64,000 bases of DNA, taken from positions 438,053 through 502,052 of the forward strand of contig PTFA01000196.1 in NCBI GenBank assembly GCA_003342895.1, written 5' to 3'. Origin of the DNA: Casuarius casuarius. Taxonomy: Eukaryota; Chordata; Aves; Casuariiformes; Casuariidae. This document shows positions 1-9,573 of the stretch, one piece after another. A program made the position numbers and the translations under genes. Each line of letters starts with the position of its first letter. Position 1 is the stretch's first letter. Below the pieces are notes generated by a model. The model made no database searches. It saw nothing but the letters and a program-made list of their open reading frames with translations, and was not told the origin of the DNA.

Positions 1-37
1 TGCTGGCTACCTGGAGGGGAAGATTGACTCCTGCCAG
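1..37 (+). CDS. TMPRSS9: TMPRSS9 exon, end of protease domain 1 before the Ser195 exon (partial)
   Basis: This is the tail of an exon that starts left of the window. It reads ..[12 protein letters not shown] and ends in phase 0 at a GTGAGA donor. The Asp of DSCQ is the S1-pocket Asp189 of trypsin-like enzymes, so domain 1 should cleave after Lys or Arg. It matches the equivalent exon of domain 2 ([11 protein letters not shown] at 5520-5556). Confidence 0.85.
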
Positions 38-3000
38 GTGAGAAACTAGCCAGGGGAGCTGGCACACCTCTCCAAATGAGGCTTTTCCTTCCCCGTATGC
101 ACCCGCGTATTCAGGTGGCTCTTTTGGCTACTTAGCTACTTTTCTCTATTTCCTGAGTCATAAAACAGGGCTGATGTTACAGACCTACCTGGCAAGTCCT
201 CAGATTAAAGTCACTTTACCACTGGCAAAGGGCAGCAGTGGAAGCTAAAACATCCACAACAGTTTTTGATGAACAACTTGGTGGTTTCCCCAGCTAGCAT
301 TTAACCTGCCTGAAATTGCATTTCGTCACCTGGAGAAAATCCTGATGTTCACAATGTGTGGGGAGAAAGCACTTTGCTGTGAGCCAGGGAAGCTAAATCA
401 GAGCTGCTCTGCTGCTTCTGCTCCTCTGCTTAAAGACCTGCTGGCAGTGGGAGTGCTGAACCTCCCAGCTTTGATTTTTATGGAAAAGCGAGACAGGAAT
501 GCTGCACCCTGGCAAACAGCTGCAGAAGAAAAGAAGAAATATTAGATGAGAAGTGGAAGAAGAAGAAAAAGAAAGGGGGGAGAGAAAGCAAAAACATGTG
601 CCCACCAGCAGAAATAAATGCTTGAGCCAAAGCATGAAAAGCTGTGAGAGGAAGAGAGTGATTTCCATGGCTGTTCCTGCAGTATGACAGATCATCCCAA
701 ACCTTCAGAGGCACTGCACTTCTGTGGTGTCAGTGCTTCGCACTTCTGCAAATACTCAAAAACTAGGTGCAGAACAAAAACACTGGGGTAGGAGACAAGA
801 CTGAAAGGGTTGAGGTTGGACGATGAACTCACCCTATCCTTCCTTACCACAGAATCACAGAATGGTTGAGATCAAAAGGGACCTTTAAAGATCATCTAGT
901 CCAAACCCTCTGCTCAAGCATGGTCGTCAACTACAGCAGATTGCCCAGGACACTATCCAGACAGCTTTTGAACATATCCAAAGATGGAAACTCTACAACC
1001 TCTCTGGGTAACCTGTTCCAGTGCTCGGTCACTCTCACAGCTTATATTCAGATAGAACTTCCTGTGTTTCAGTTTGTGCCCGTTGCCTTTTGTCCTATCA
1101 CTGAGCACCAATGAAGAGAGTCTGGCCCATCCTCTTTACACTATTTCTCAAGATATTTACATGCATTGATAAGATCCTCCCTCAGTCTTCTCTTCCCCAG
1201 GCTGAACAGTTCCAGTTCTTTCAGCCTCTCCTCATATGAAAGATGCTCCAATCCCTTCATCATCTTAGTAGTCCTTCACTGGACTCGCTCCAGTAGCTCT
1301 TTTGTATTGGGAGCCCAGAACTGGACACAGCACTCCAGGTGTGGCCTCATCAGGGCTGAGCAATGGAGGAGGATCGCCTCCCTCCACCTGCTGGCAATGC
1401 TCCTCCTAATGCAGCCCACCATACCATTGGCCTTTTTGGCCACAGGGGCATGTTGCTGGCTCATGGTCAACTCGGGGTCCAACAGAACCCCAGGTCCTTC
1501 TGCACACAGCTGATTTCCATCAGGTCATCCCCCAGCCTGTACCGGTGCATGGGGTTATTCCTCCCTAGGTGCAGGACCCTGCACTTCCCTTTGTTGATCT
1601 TCATGAGGTTCCTTCTTTCCCATCTCTCCAGCCTGTGGAGGTCCCTCTGAATGGCAGCACAGCCCTCTGGTGTATCAGCCACTCCTCACAGTTTGGGATC
1701 ATCAGCAAACTTGCTGAGGGTGCACACTGTCCCTCCATCCAGGTCACTGATGAATCAGCTGAACAGGATTGGACCCAGTATTGACCCCTGGGTACACCAC
1801 GAGTTACTGGCCTCCCACTCGACTTTGTGCTACTGAGTACAACCCTCTGAGCTCTGCCGTACAGCCAGTTTTCAGTGCACCTCACACTCTGCTCATCTAG
1901 CCCATAACTTCATCAGCCTGCATATGAGGATGTTATGGGAGACAGTGTCAAAAGCCTTGCTGAAGTCAAGGGAGACAACCTCCACTGCTCTCCCCTCATC
2001 TGCCCAACCAGGCAGTTCATCATAGAAGGCTATCATGTTGGTTAAGCCTTTGTGAATCCATGCTGATTACTCCTGATCACCTTATCTTTCATTTGCTTGG
2101 AAATGGTATCCAGAATTAGCTGCTTCGTCACCTTCCCAGGGATCGAGGTGAGGCTGACTGGCCTGTAGTTCCCTGGGTCCTCCTTCTTGCCCTTTTTGAA
2201 GACTGGAGTGGTGTTTGCTTTCTTCCAGGCACCTCTCCTGATCACCATGACCTTTCAGAGAACCACAGGCCAAATCAAGAAAACATGCGAAGATTAGCAG
2301 GGCCTCCCTGGATTGTCTATCATGCAACAAATACCCATCAGCTAGATGTTCAGGTGTTGCTGGTCTTAACCTTTAAGAGCAGTAGCTTAGTAAATCATGA
2401 AACCTGAAGAAATACTTGCCCTAGATTTATGGGGAGGGTTGTTGTGCTCTTCTGGCATATCAAGGGCACAAGGTTACTGCTTAATAGCAGGACAGTGTGG
2501 TCCTGCTCAAAAGGTCCACCCAAAGGACAGCACAGGAGATGCTTCACTCATCACTAGGATGGAGATCAGCAGAGGTGAGGGGGACTATACGGGGACAAAG
2601 GGATACAGACGGGTGGAGGTATGCTGAGGGCAGCCAGAGCAGGCTCAGAGCTTAGCCAGAGAAGGCTCATCATCTGCGCTTCTCTTGCAGGGTGACTCCG
2701 GTGGGCCCCTGGTTTGCGAAGAACCATCCGGCAAGTTTTTTCTAGCAGGAATCGTGAGCTGGGGAATTGGATGTGCTGAAGCCAGGCGGCCTGGGGTTTA
2801 CACTCGTGTTACCAAAATCAGAGACTGGATCTTCGATGCTATTTCTGCCTTCCCTAACTCCATAATGCACACTGGCCCATTAATACACTCCAGCACTAAT
2901 AGCACCACGGTCACCTCTGAAGATCTCAGCAACACCACCGCTGGAGCAATCCCCAGCACTTCACCAGCTCCAGCCACCAGCAAGCCAGCTACCGCTTCCA

Positions 3001-6000
3001 GGCCACAAGGTACGAGGTGGCCACAGAGTGGGTGCAATGGGGCAGAAAGAGTGGGTGGTACAGGTCCAAGTGTAGGGTTTAGTCTTCCACTGAGCTGAAA
3101 TAAGCTTCGTCAGGGTGGCACACACAACCCTCGGCTAAGTGCTAAAGGCCAAGGCTGCCACAGCTTAGCCCAGAGCAGAGTGGCCAAGTCACTTGGTACT
3201 TGTGCGGACAAGTTTCATGGGCTCACTTGCATGTGCAACTGAATGCATAACTTTGTGCCCACCACCAAGCTCCAGCAGGCCCAGGACACCTGGCAGATGC
3301 TGGGTACTAAGACTCACCAGTGTCCGATACTGCTTAACATGTTGACCAGACACTTTTCTTTGCCACCCAACAATCTCCCAGCAGTTCAAGTTCAATGGCT
3401 GCAGCTTCACAGCAGCTGTGTATCCTCTCAATGAGGGGAGGTTTCTGCAGGAGGACTGTTAGCTCCCAGGAGCCCTCCCAGCAGCTCTCCGGGGAGATAC
3501 AGATGTAGGGCATTTTTCTAAATTGAGGATTACCTTTCTACCTGGAATGGCAGGGCTAAGGGGCACAGAGATGCCGATTACGCTCCCTTCAAGAGAGGCA
3601 CAGGCTTAAGGACCTGCCAAGAGCAAGTCTCAGAACAGCAGTTACAGTGACAGCCATGTATGGTTGTGCCCAGCCACCACCAGAAATCCCCAAGATCAGC
3701 AGGCAGGGCTTGGGCAGATGCCTCAGACTTTGGCCCTGACTTGTCCCTGCCCAAACTTACCAGCTAGAGAAAGCAAAAGTCACTCCTTACTTGGCTTCTG
3801 CTAGGAATACTCACAAGTCACGCTTGGTTTTTGTTCAGAGTGCGGAGGACGACCTGGGCTCTCCAAACCCAGCAAGATTGTGGGAGGAATGGATGCTTCC
3901 AGTGGAGAGATCCCCTGGCAAGTCAGCCTGAAAGAAGACTCAAGGCATTTCTGTGGAGCCACCATAATTGGGGACCGCTGGCTGCTGTCAGCAGCTCACT
4001 GCTTCAATCAGTAAGATCCCGTCCATGCCAGGGTGTGGGTGGATGGCAGCGTCTGTTGCTGTGCTGTTCCGGTTTGCTTGGCCATTGACACAGACCTGCC
4101 CAAGTCTACACGGCTGTGCAGCCAAACCCACAGCTGTGGCAGTGGTGTCACCAGTGAAAAACAATAGCACACACTGGACACCAATTTTCACCATGGTTAG
4201 AGGTTAATTGTAAAAGGGGTTTTGTGGAGAGGCTGGGATGAGGCAGGGAAGGGTTAAAATGTCCTGGACAGGGAGTGAGGACAACACACCTGGGAGGGGT
4301 GGCTCTTCCGGAGATGTTCGCCACGTGCCACCGTTGGAAACAAGTTCTCTGGGCCTGACTCCTTAGGGCCACTCTTGTGTGTGCTGGGCTCTGCTTTGGC
4401 AAAGAAAGATTTCAAACACTGATGATTTAAAGTCGCTTGTGATTTAAACAGTTAAGGAGCTCAGAATTCATGCTGGGCATGTGTGTNTGAGCATGTGTGT
4501 TTAGGATTATGTATTTGCAGGACAAAGCCAGAAGAAATCACAGCCTACATGGGAACTACATCACTAAATGGAACAGATNTGAACACAGTGAAAGTCAATG
4601 TAACAAGAGTGATCGAACATCCCCTCTTCAACCCTATCATTCTGGACTTTGATGTTGCTATATTAGAGCTGGCAAGACCTCTTGTCTTCAACAAGTACAT
4701 CCAGCCTGTCTGTCTCCCACTNACTGTGCAGAAGTTTCCTGTTGGCAAGAAGTGCCTGATTTCTGGGTGGGGTAACACCCAAGAAGGCAACGGTAAGCAG
4801 TGATGTTTTACCAGCTGATTTGCTGTGGAGCACTGACAGATTCAGTGGCAAAGCCTGTACCATTGCGACCCAGAAAGTCCTGGGAGCATACAGGAGCCTG
4901 TAACAGGGACAGTCAGGAACTCACAGGAACATGGGAGCCAAGGGCAAGAATAAAGGTATGTGGAACACTACCTTAAATTGCAGTTATTTAGAAGCCACCA
5001 GCAAACAAGAAAATGGAGATATCAGCTTGGCAGGAACCAGGAGTAACCAGCTGGGATGCCTTAAATACTTCTCCCATATTAAGCAATGGTGGATCATTGC
5101 CTCAGTGGCCTCCTGTGGATTCCCCAGCAGGACAGTACATCTGCCTCAGTGACCAGGCAAGGCTTTGTCACAAGGATGTTCCAAGCAATTAGAAAGGGGC
5201 CACAAACTGTCAAGATAGCAGAAAACTTGCTGCCTGTGCCCAGTATCCTGCACACAGGTACAAAACTGTGCCCTGGTAAGCCAGGAGCTTCAGGGCTGCA
5301 GAGTCAGCTCCTCTCTGGGTTTAAAGCCTGTTTTTCAGAAGTACGTGTTGAATCAGCCTAAAGGCCTTTAGCTCCCACTTCCCTCTGCTGCATTCACTAA
5401 TCCCTTTGTTTTCTTGCAGTCACCAAACCTGAGAGCCTGCAGAAAGCCTCTGTGGGCATTATAGACCAGAAGACCTGCAACTTCCTCTACAACTTCTCCC
5501 TCACTGACCGGATGATCTGCGCTGGCTTCATGGAAGGGAAGGTAGACTCATGCCAGGTAAGAGTCTGATGTTTCTCCACTCCTCCACAGATTGCTCCAGA
5601 GAGCTNGACTAAGTCACAGTCTCAGCATTGCCTTGGGCAATCTTTACTGAGCTGCNGTAGCCAAATTGTAATCAACACGTACCTTAGAGCAAAAAAGAAT
5701 GGCCAGCTGCCCTGGAGCTTGAGNAAGGTAAATGAAGCTCCATCAAGTTGAGCATTACTTAAGCCAGAATCTTGCTGCTCCAGTCTGGGAAAACTGGAGC
5801 TCTGGGAGAAACAGTCTCTCCTCCTGTGGCAGTGAGACACAGTGGTAGTGGTTGCTGCTCTCCTTCATAGACAGTTGCTGCCAGGAGCAGTTAACTTCCA
5901 TGCCAAATGCCTTACGGGTATCTGTGCGACCAGGTTAAGCCACTGACCCCAGTTTCAGCCCCTGTTCACTCGTGTCTCGCATGCACTGCATGGGAGCAGA

Positions 6001-9000
6001 CAGCCCCTCTGGGCTGGGTGGGGGTCTTCAGAGACTGGAGAGAGGGGAATTGGGTGCTAGCTAAACCCTCCCGGTGCGGCTGAGGAGCTCCAGGCAGACC
6101 CGTCTTGGGGAAGGGTGGGCTGAGCAGTCGTGGTCTTGCTTCTCCCTCAGGGCGATTCTGGCGGGCCCTTGGCCTGTGAGGAAACCCCAGGCGTGTTCTA
6201 CCTGGCTGGCATCGTGAGCTGGGGAATTGGCTGTGCCCAGGCTGAGAAACCTGGCGTGTACTCCAGAGTTACCAAATTCAAAGACTGGATCCTGGATACC
6301 ATGGCACAGTTGCCCAGTCCAGGCACAGGCACCTCTTCGAGTTCAGCCATCACCAGAGCTTCCACCGCAGCCATCTTCACTGCCCTGCCCAGCACAACAG
6401 CTACAAGCCCAATCAACCAAACCACCCTGAGGGTGAAGACCACCACAGCCAGGAAAGAAACCTCCACAGCTCTGAAAACTGGGCCTGCCACCCCCACCCA
6501 AACCCCAGGTAAAAGTTCACTGGTGACCAATTTATTGACATGCTGGTAGGCAACCTCCAGCCCGCGGCATGGAGACGACTAAGCAGGCCATGGGTTATTG
6601 CCTTCCAGTGGTGCCTTGTACCAGCCTCACCTTCAAGTGCTCCAGCAAGGTCTGTATTGGAAAAGTAAATCCCGAATGTGATGGCATTGTAGACTGCAGC
6701 AANGGCTCCGATGAGCGCAACTGTGGTAAGTACTCCTTGGCCGCATGCNACTGCTGCTGACCCTTATCCCACAATACTCAGACTCCACAGCNCAGCCCTC
6801 GTATACTTTGGTCCATCAACCTCACGTGGGCTGTCTTGGGCCCCAAGCTGTACCGCTGGGATCCTGGGCCACCTCTGCTCGTCAGCACCCTGGAGCTCTT
6901 ACTCGGCTCGTGAGAGTCAGGATATAAACGAGATAAATCTGGACAAGTGGGGTACAAATTTTCTGCCAGGGAATGCAGCTTCTTCTGTTCTATAAACAGC
7001 TGTCCAGTTCCCCAGCNTGTGGGCCTTCTGCCCAGCCAGTACAAGTTGCATGACAGCTCTGCAGAATGTGGCAGCCCAAAACACACGCCTTGCCATCACC
7101 AGGACTGCTCCTTGGGCTGCACTTGCTTGCACCCTTGCTCTACAACGGCTCAGCCAGCCCATCCAAATTTCCCCTCCTCGCATAGCAAGTCCCCAGAAGA
7201 TGTGATGTGTGATAACAAGGAAGAGCTTCCAACCCATACCACATCTGCCAAGCCTTGTCACTGGCAGCTAGAAGAAATTCATCACATCCTACTGCCATGT
7301 CTATGTCTGCCCAGAAGGCTGCCCCATGGCAGGAGCCATGGAAGGAGGACAGACCTCCCTCGTCACTTACAGTTACTTAGCACACCGTTGCCTCTTTTTC
7401 TGTCCNAGACTGTGGCTTAACTACTGCTCTGGCCTTCAGCAAGATCGTGGGCGGCAGCACTGCAGCTCGGGGAGAATGGCCGTGGCAAGTCAGCCTCTGG
7501 CTTCGGCAGAAGGAGCACAAGTGNGGGGCTGTCCTCATTGCTGACCGGTGGCTGCTCTCTGCAGCTCACTGCTTTGATATGTAAGTCTGAAATGGGCTGG
7601 TAAAGCCTGCCTGCCCTTGGCCTCATCCCCATCTGCCCACCTGCCCTCCCCTTCCTTGCAGTTTAGCACCACAGCTGGGNGGCTGTGCCCCACTGGAAGC
7701 ACACACTACTTATTAGAGACGTGCTCCTGCAGGTAAGTCCTCAGAGGAATGGGTATGTCTGCGGTGTGAGGGAGCTGGGGGCCTTGGCCTCACAACTCAT
7801 GGCCATAGTGCATCCCGGCCCCAGAGCAAGTGGGAGAATGGACTTTTTGCTAGGCCATGCTCCTAACAGCCAGGTTTGCTCTCTTTCTGCAGTTACAGCG
7901 ACCCCAAAATGTGGGTGGCCTTTCTAGGAACACCCTTCCTGAATGGCATCGACGGGAAAGTGGAAAAAATATTCCGTATCTACAAGCACCCGTTCTACAA
8001 CGTNTACAGCCTGGACTACGATGTGGCGCTTCTAGAGCTCAGCATGCCTGTCNAGTTCAGCAGCACCATCAAACCCATATGTCTCCCAGATAGTTCACAC
8101 ATTTTCCANGAAGGAGCCAGATGCTTCATCACAGGCTGGGGCTCCACAAAGGAGGGAGGTACTGGCTGAGAGGGCTCCCTCACACACATGGTGGCCACGC
8201 TAAGTGCTATCTACCCTGNGCACCCATGTCTCCTATTCCACTGCCCTAGCACCCACGCCGGGCTCTACCCTGCAGGGGATACCAACCTGGGCAAGGTCGG
8301 GTGTCACCACAATCTCCTCTCCAGCCACCAAGGACTGTACCCGTCCATCTCTACACCCTCTCATAGCCCTCCCAAGCTACATGCTAGCCATCACACTCCC
8401 CCATCCCTGTAACAGCTGTTCCAGCTGTGCTCCCACAGTATGAGGACCACCCTTGCTCTGCTGGGGAGGAACCAGGCCTGGCTCACTTCCCCAATGCAGA
8501 TCTCTCCCTCTGACAAGAAAGGAAGGCAGCAGAGACCCCACTTCCACACATTCTGCTGTTTCCGACATGCTCCGCACCAGGATAACAGCAATCACTTACC
8601 TCCTCAGGTCTCATGTCAAAGCATCTGCAAAAAGCAGCCGTGAACATGATTGGAGACCAGGCCTGCAAAAAGTTCTACCCTGTCCAGATCAGCAGCCGGA
8701 TGGTGTGTGCTGGTTTCCCACANGGCACCGTCGACAGTTGCTCCGTGAGTGTGAGAGCAGCAACTGCTGCTGCTGGGACAGGGCAAACCTATGGTAAAGT
8801 TCCCTGGCCACATTCTCTCAGGAGGGCCTTGCGCTGCCTTCCTAGCTCAGCCATATCTGTCCCTCCATCTCCACTGCCTGTTGCTAGCATCTGGCTCTGT
8901 CCTGCATGTATCTTGCTTTGTGACAAGTTGGAGAAACATATAGTAACACCAAGCAAGATGCCACGGGGACACCATGGAGCCCCTTCTACGGCTCTGTTCT

Positions 9001-9335
9001 GCCTCTGAAAATGTTCTTGCCAGCTGGGGAGCAGGCTCCTGGGGAGGCGGGGAACAGGATGGCAAATCCCTCCATGTCCCAGAGATCAAGAAATCTCAGA
9101 GTTGGGGGGCTGGGCNGGGCTGGCTTGGCTGTCTTTTTTGGCTTGATACAGGACCCTTCTTGTCTCTCTGCAGGGCGATGCAGGTGGGCCTCTGGCATGT
9201 AAAGAACCCTCAGGGAGGTGGTTTCTAGCAGGAATCACAAGCTGGGGCTATGGCTGTGCCAGGCCATACTTCCCTGGTGTCTACACCAAAGTCACAGCTG
9301 TCCAGGGTTGGATCGCACAGAACCTCAAGCTCTGA
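1..9335 (+). CDS. TMPRSS9: TMPRSS9 (polyserase-1), 3' part, spliced
   Basis: Type II transmembrane polyprotease with tandem trypsin-like S1 domains. Coding exons: ..1-37, 2691-3009, 3839-4010, 4521-4792, 5420-5556, 6151-6508, 6609-6725, 7409-7580, 7893-8158, 8608-8744 and 9174-9335; all junctions are GT/AG and phases agree. What is visible is the end of a first protease domain, a Ser/Thr/Pro-rich linker, a complete second domain (IVGG start; AAHC His, DFDVA Asp, GDSGG Ser), a second mucin-like linker, an LDLRa module, and a third domain with His and Asp but GDAGG, so Ser195 is Ala. Both visible IVGG starts follow Lys, as expected for tryptic activation. The N-terminus (cytoplasmic tail, membrane anchor, SEA and LDLRa in the mammalian protein, from memory) lies left of the window. 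The three-domain plan with a dead third domain is what I know of mammalian polyserase-1. Apart from the CR1 in the first intron, I recognise nothing else in the introns. Confidence 0.93.
849..2330 (-). mobile_element. CR1 LINE, 5'-truncated and decayed, in a TMPRSS9 intron
   Basis: At 849-862 the plus strand reads ACAGAATCACAGAAT, the reverse complement of the CR1 ATTCTGTG tail, followed by the usual 3' UTR text (ggttgagatcaaaagggacc). Farther right, on the minus strand, are broken pieces of the ORF2 reverse transcriptase, including [13 protein letters not shown] near 2150-2180, a [17 protein letters not shown] block near 1560-1610 and an [14 protein letters not shown] block near 2200-2230. 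The pieces are in different frames with stops, so it cannot move. The 5' end fades near 2330. It is inserted antisense to TMPRSS9 in the intron 38-2690. Confidence 0.9.
2691..3009 (+). CDS. TMPRSS9: TMPRSS9 exon, end of protease domain 1 plus mucin-like linker
   Basis: Begins [11 protein letters not shown], so the catalytic Ser195 of domain 1 is present. It continues through SWGIGCA and [14 protein letters not shown], the C-terminal strand and helix of an S1 domain. About 55 residues rich in Ser, Thr, Pro and Ala follow, with possible N-glycosylation sites (NST, NTT). This looks like an O-glycosylated stalk between domains. The acceptor is CTCTTGCAG and the exon ends in phase 1 at GTACGA. Confidence 0.9.
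3839..4010 (+). CDS. TMPRSS9: TMPRSS9 exon, protease domain 2 start and catalytic His
   Basis: 172 nt, entering in phase 1 and leaving in phase 2. It encodes a Cys-containing lead ([12 protein letters not shown]), the activation site K-IVGG, then PWQVSL and LLSAAHC with catalytic His57. The upstream Cys may hold the activated domain to its pro-segment by a disulfide, as in related proteases. Length and phase are identical to the matching exon of domain 3. Confidence 0.92.
4521..4792 (+). CDS. TMPRSS9: TMPRSS9 exon, protease domain 2 with catalytic Asp
   Basis: 272 nt, entering in phase 2 and leaving in phase 1. It contains VIEHPLF, the DFDVAILEL motif with catalytic Asp102, IQPVCLP and CLISGWGNT. 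Two Ns fall in it: 4579 (first codon position, NTG) and 4722 (third position, CTN, silent). Confidence 0.92.
5420..5556 (+). CDS. TMPRSS9: TMPRSS9 exon, protease domain 2 S1 pocket
   Basis: 137 nt, entering in phase 1 and leaving in phase 0. It encodes ..[16 protein letters not shown], with Asp189 six residues before the Ser195 of the next exon. Length and phases equal those of the matching exon in domain 3. Confidence 0.92.
6151..6508 (+). CDS. TMPRSS9: TMPRSS9 exon, end of protease domain 2 plus mucin-like linker
   Basis: Starts [11 protein letters not shown] (catalytic Ser195) and runs through [18 protein letters not shown] and KDWILDTM. About 68 residues dominated by Ser, Thr, Ala and Pro follow, with one NQT glycosylation sequon. 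With His57 and Asp102 in the two earlier exons the triad is complete, so domain 2 should be active. The exon leaves in phase 1. Confidence 0.92.
6609..6725 (+). CDS. TMPRSS9: TMPRSS9 exon, LDL-receptor class A module
   Basis: 117 nt, phase 1 on both sides. It encodes one LDLRa repeat with six Cys in the expected spacing (C..FKC..KVC..EC..DC..C) and the calcium-binding tail DGIVDCS-X-GSDE. The X codon is AAN (6703), Asn or Lys, where the family usually has Asp; this may weaken calcium binding. The module sits between protease domains 2 and 3. LDLRa modules usually bind ligands or partners and are common in type II membrane proteases. Confidence 0.85.
7409..7580 (+). CDS. TMPRSS9: TMPRSS9 exon, protease domain 3 start and His57
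   Basis: 172 nt, entering in phase 1 and leaving in phase 2. It encodes [16 protein letters not shown], then PWQVSL and LLSAAHC, so the His of the triad is kept. The codon TGN at 7522-7524 sits where trypsin-like domains have the Cys paired with the His-loop Cys, so TGC or TGT is expected. An N at 7406 falls inside the acceptor (TCCNAG). Confidence 0.9.
7893..8158 (+). CDS. TMPRSS9: TMPRSS9 exon, protease domain 3 with Asp102
   Basis: 266 nt, entering in phase 2 and leaving in phase 1. It contains [21 protein letters not shown] with Asp102, IKPICLPD and CFITGWGST. Three Ns fall here (8004, 8053, 8109). The acceptor is TTTCTGCAG. Confidence 0.9.
8608..8744 (+). CDS. TMPRSS9: TMPRSS9 exon, protease domain 3 S1-pocket exon
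   Basis: 137 nt, entering in phase 1 and leaving in phase 0 at GTGAGT. It ends ..[18 protein letters not shown], so the Asp189-type residue is kept, but Gln192 of the other domains is Ser here. X is CAN, His or Gln. Confidence 0.9.
9174..9335 (+). CDS. TMPRSS9: TMPRSS9 last exon, protease domain 3 with Ser195 to Ala
   Basis: Encodes [11 protein letters not shown], where codon GCA replaces the catalytic Ser. The fold-defining [17 protein letters not shown] and GWIAQNL are intact. The stop TGA is at 9333-9335, directly after the S1 domain, with no further stalk. The domain is therefore a pseudoprotease, not a decayed copy. Confidence 0.93.
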   Translation, partial: GDAGGPLACKEPSGRWFLAGITSWGYGCARPYFPGVYTKVTAVQGWIAQNLKL

Positions 9336-9573
9336 AGCTGCATTTCTCCACTCAGGGAAAGAGACGAATGAGAGGAGTAATTGCCAGGAGATGCACTAAC
9401 CCCCTCAGTTCTTGCACATTTTCTTGATGCTGCAAAGGGGTGAAGATGGCCTGCAGCTGCAGGTGTTGAGCAAATGCCAGCGTTGTATGACCCACTGCAG
9501 TCTTGACACCAGGGCATTTGATAAACTGCTTTGCATAGAGAGGTGCAATTCTAGAGGATTTTCTATAAATAAA
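9336..9573 (+). promoter_or_regulatory. TMPRSS9: TMPRSS9 3' UTR and polyadenylation signal
   Basis: AATAAA at 9568-9573 lies 233 bases after the stop codon and is the first canonical signal. An ATTAAA near 9617 is a weaker alternative. Confidence 0.6.
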
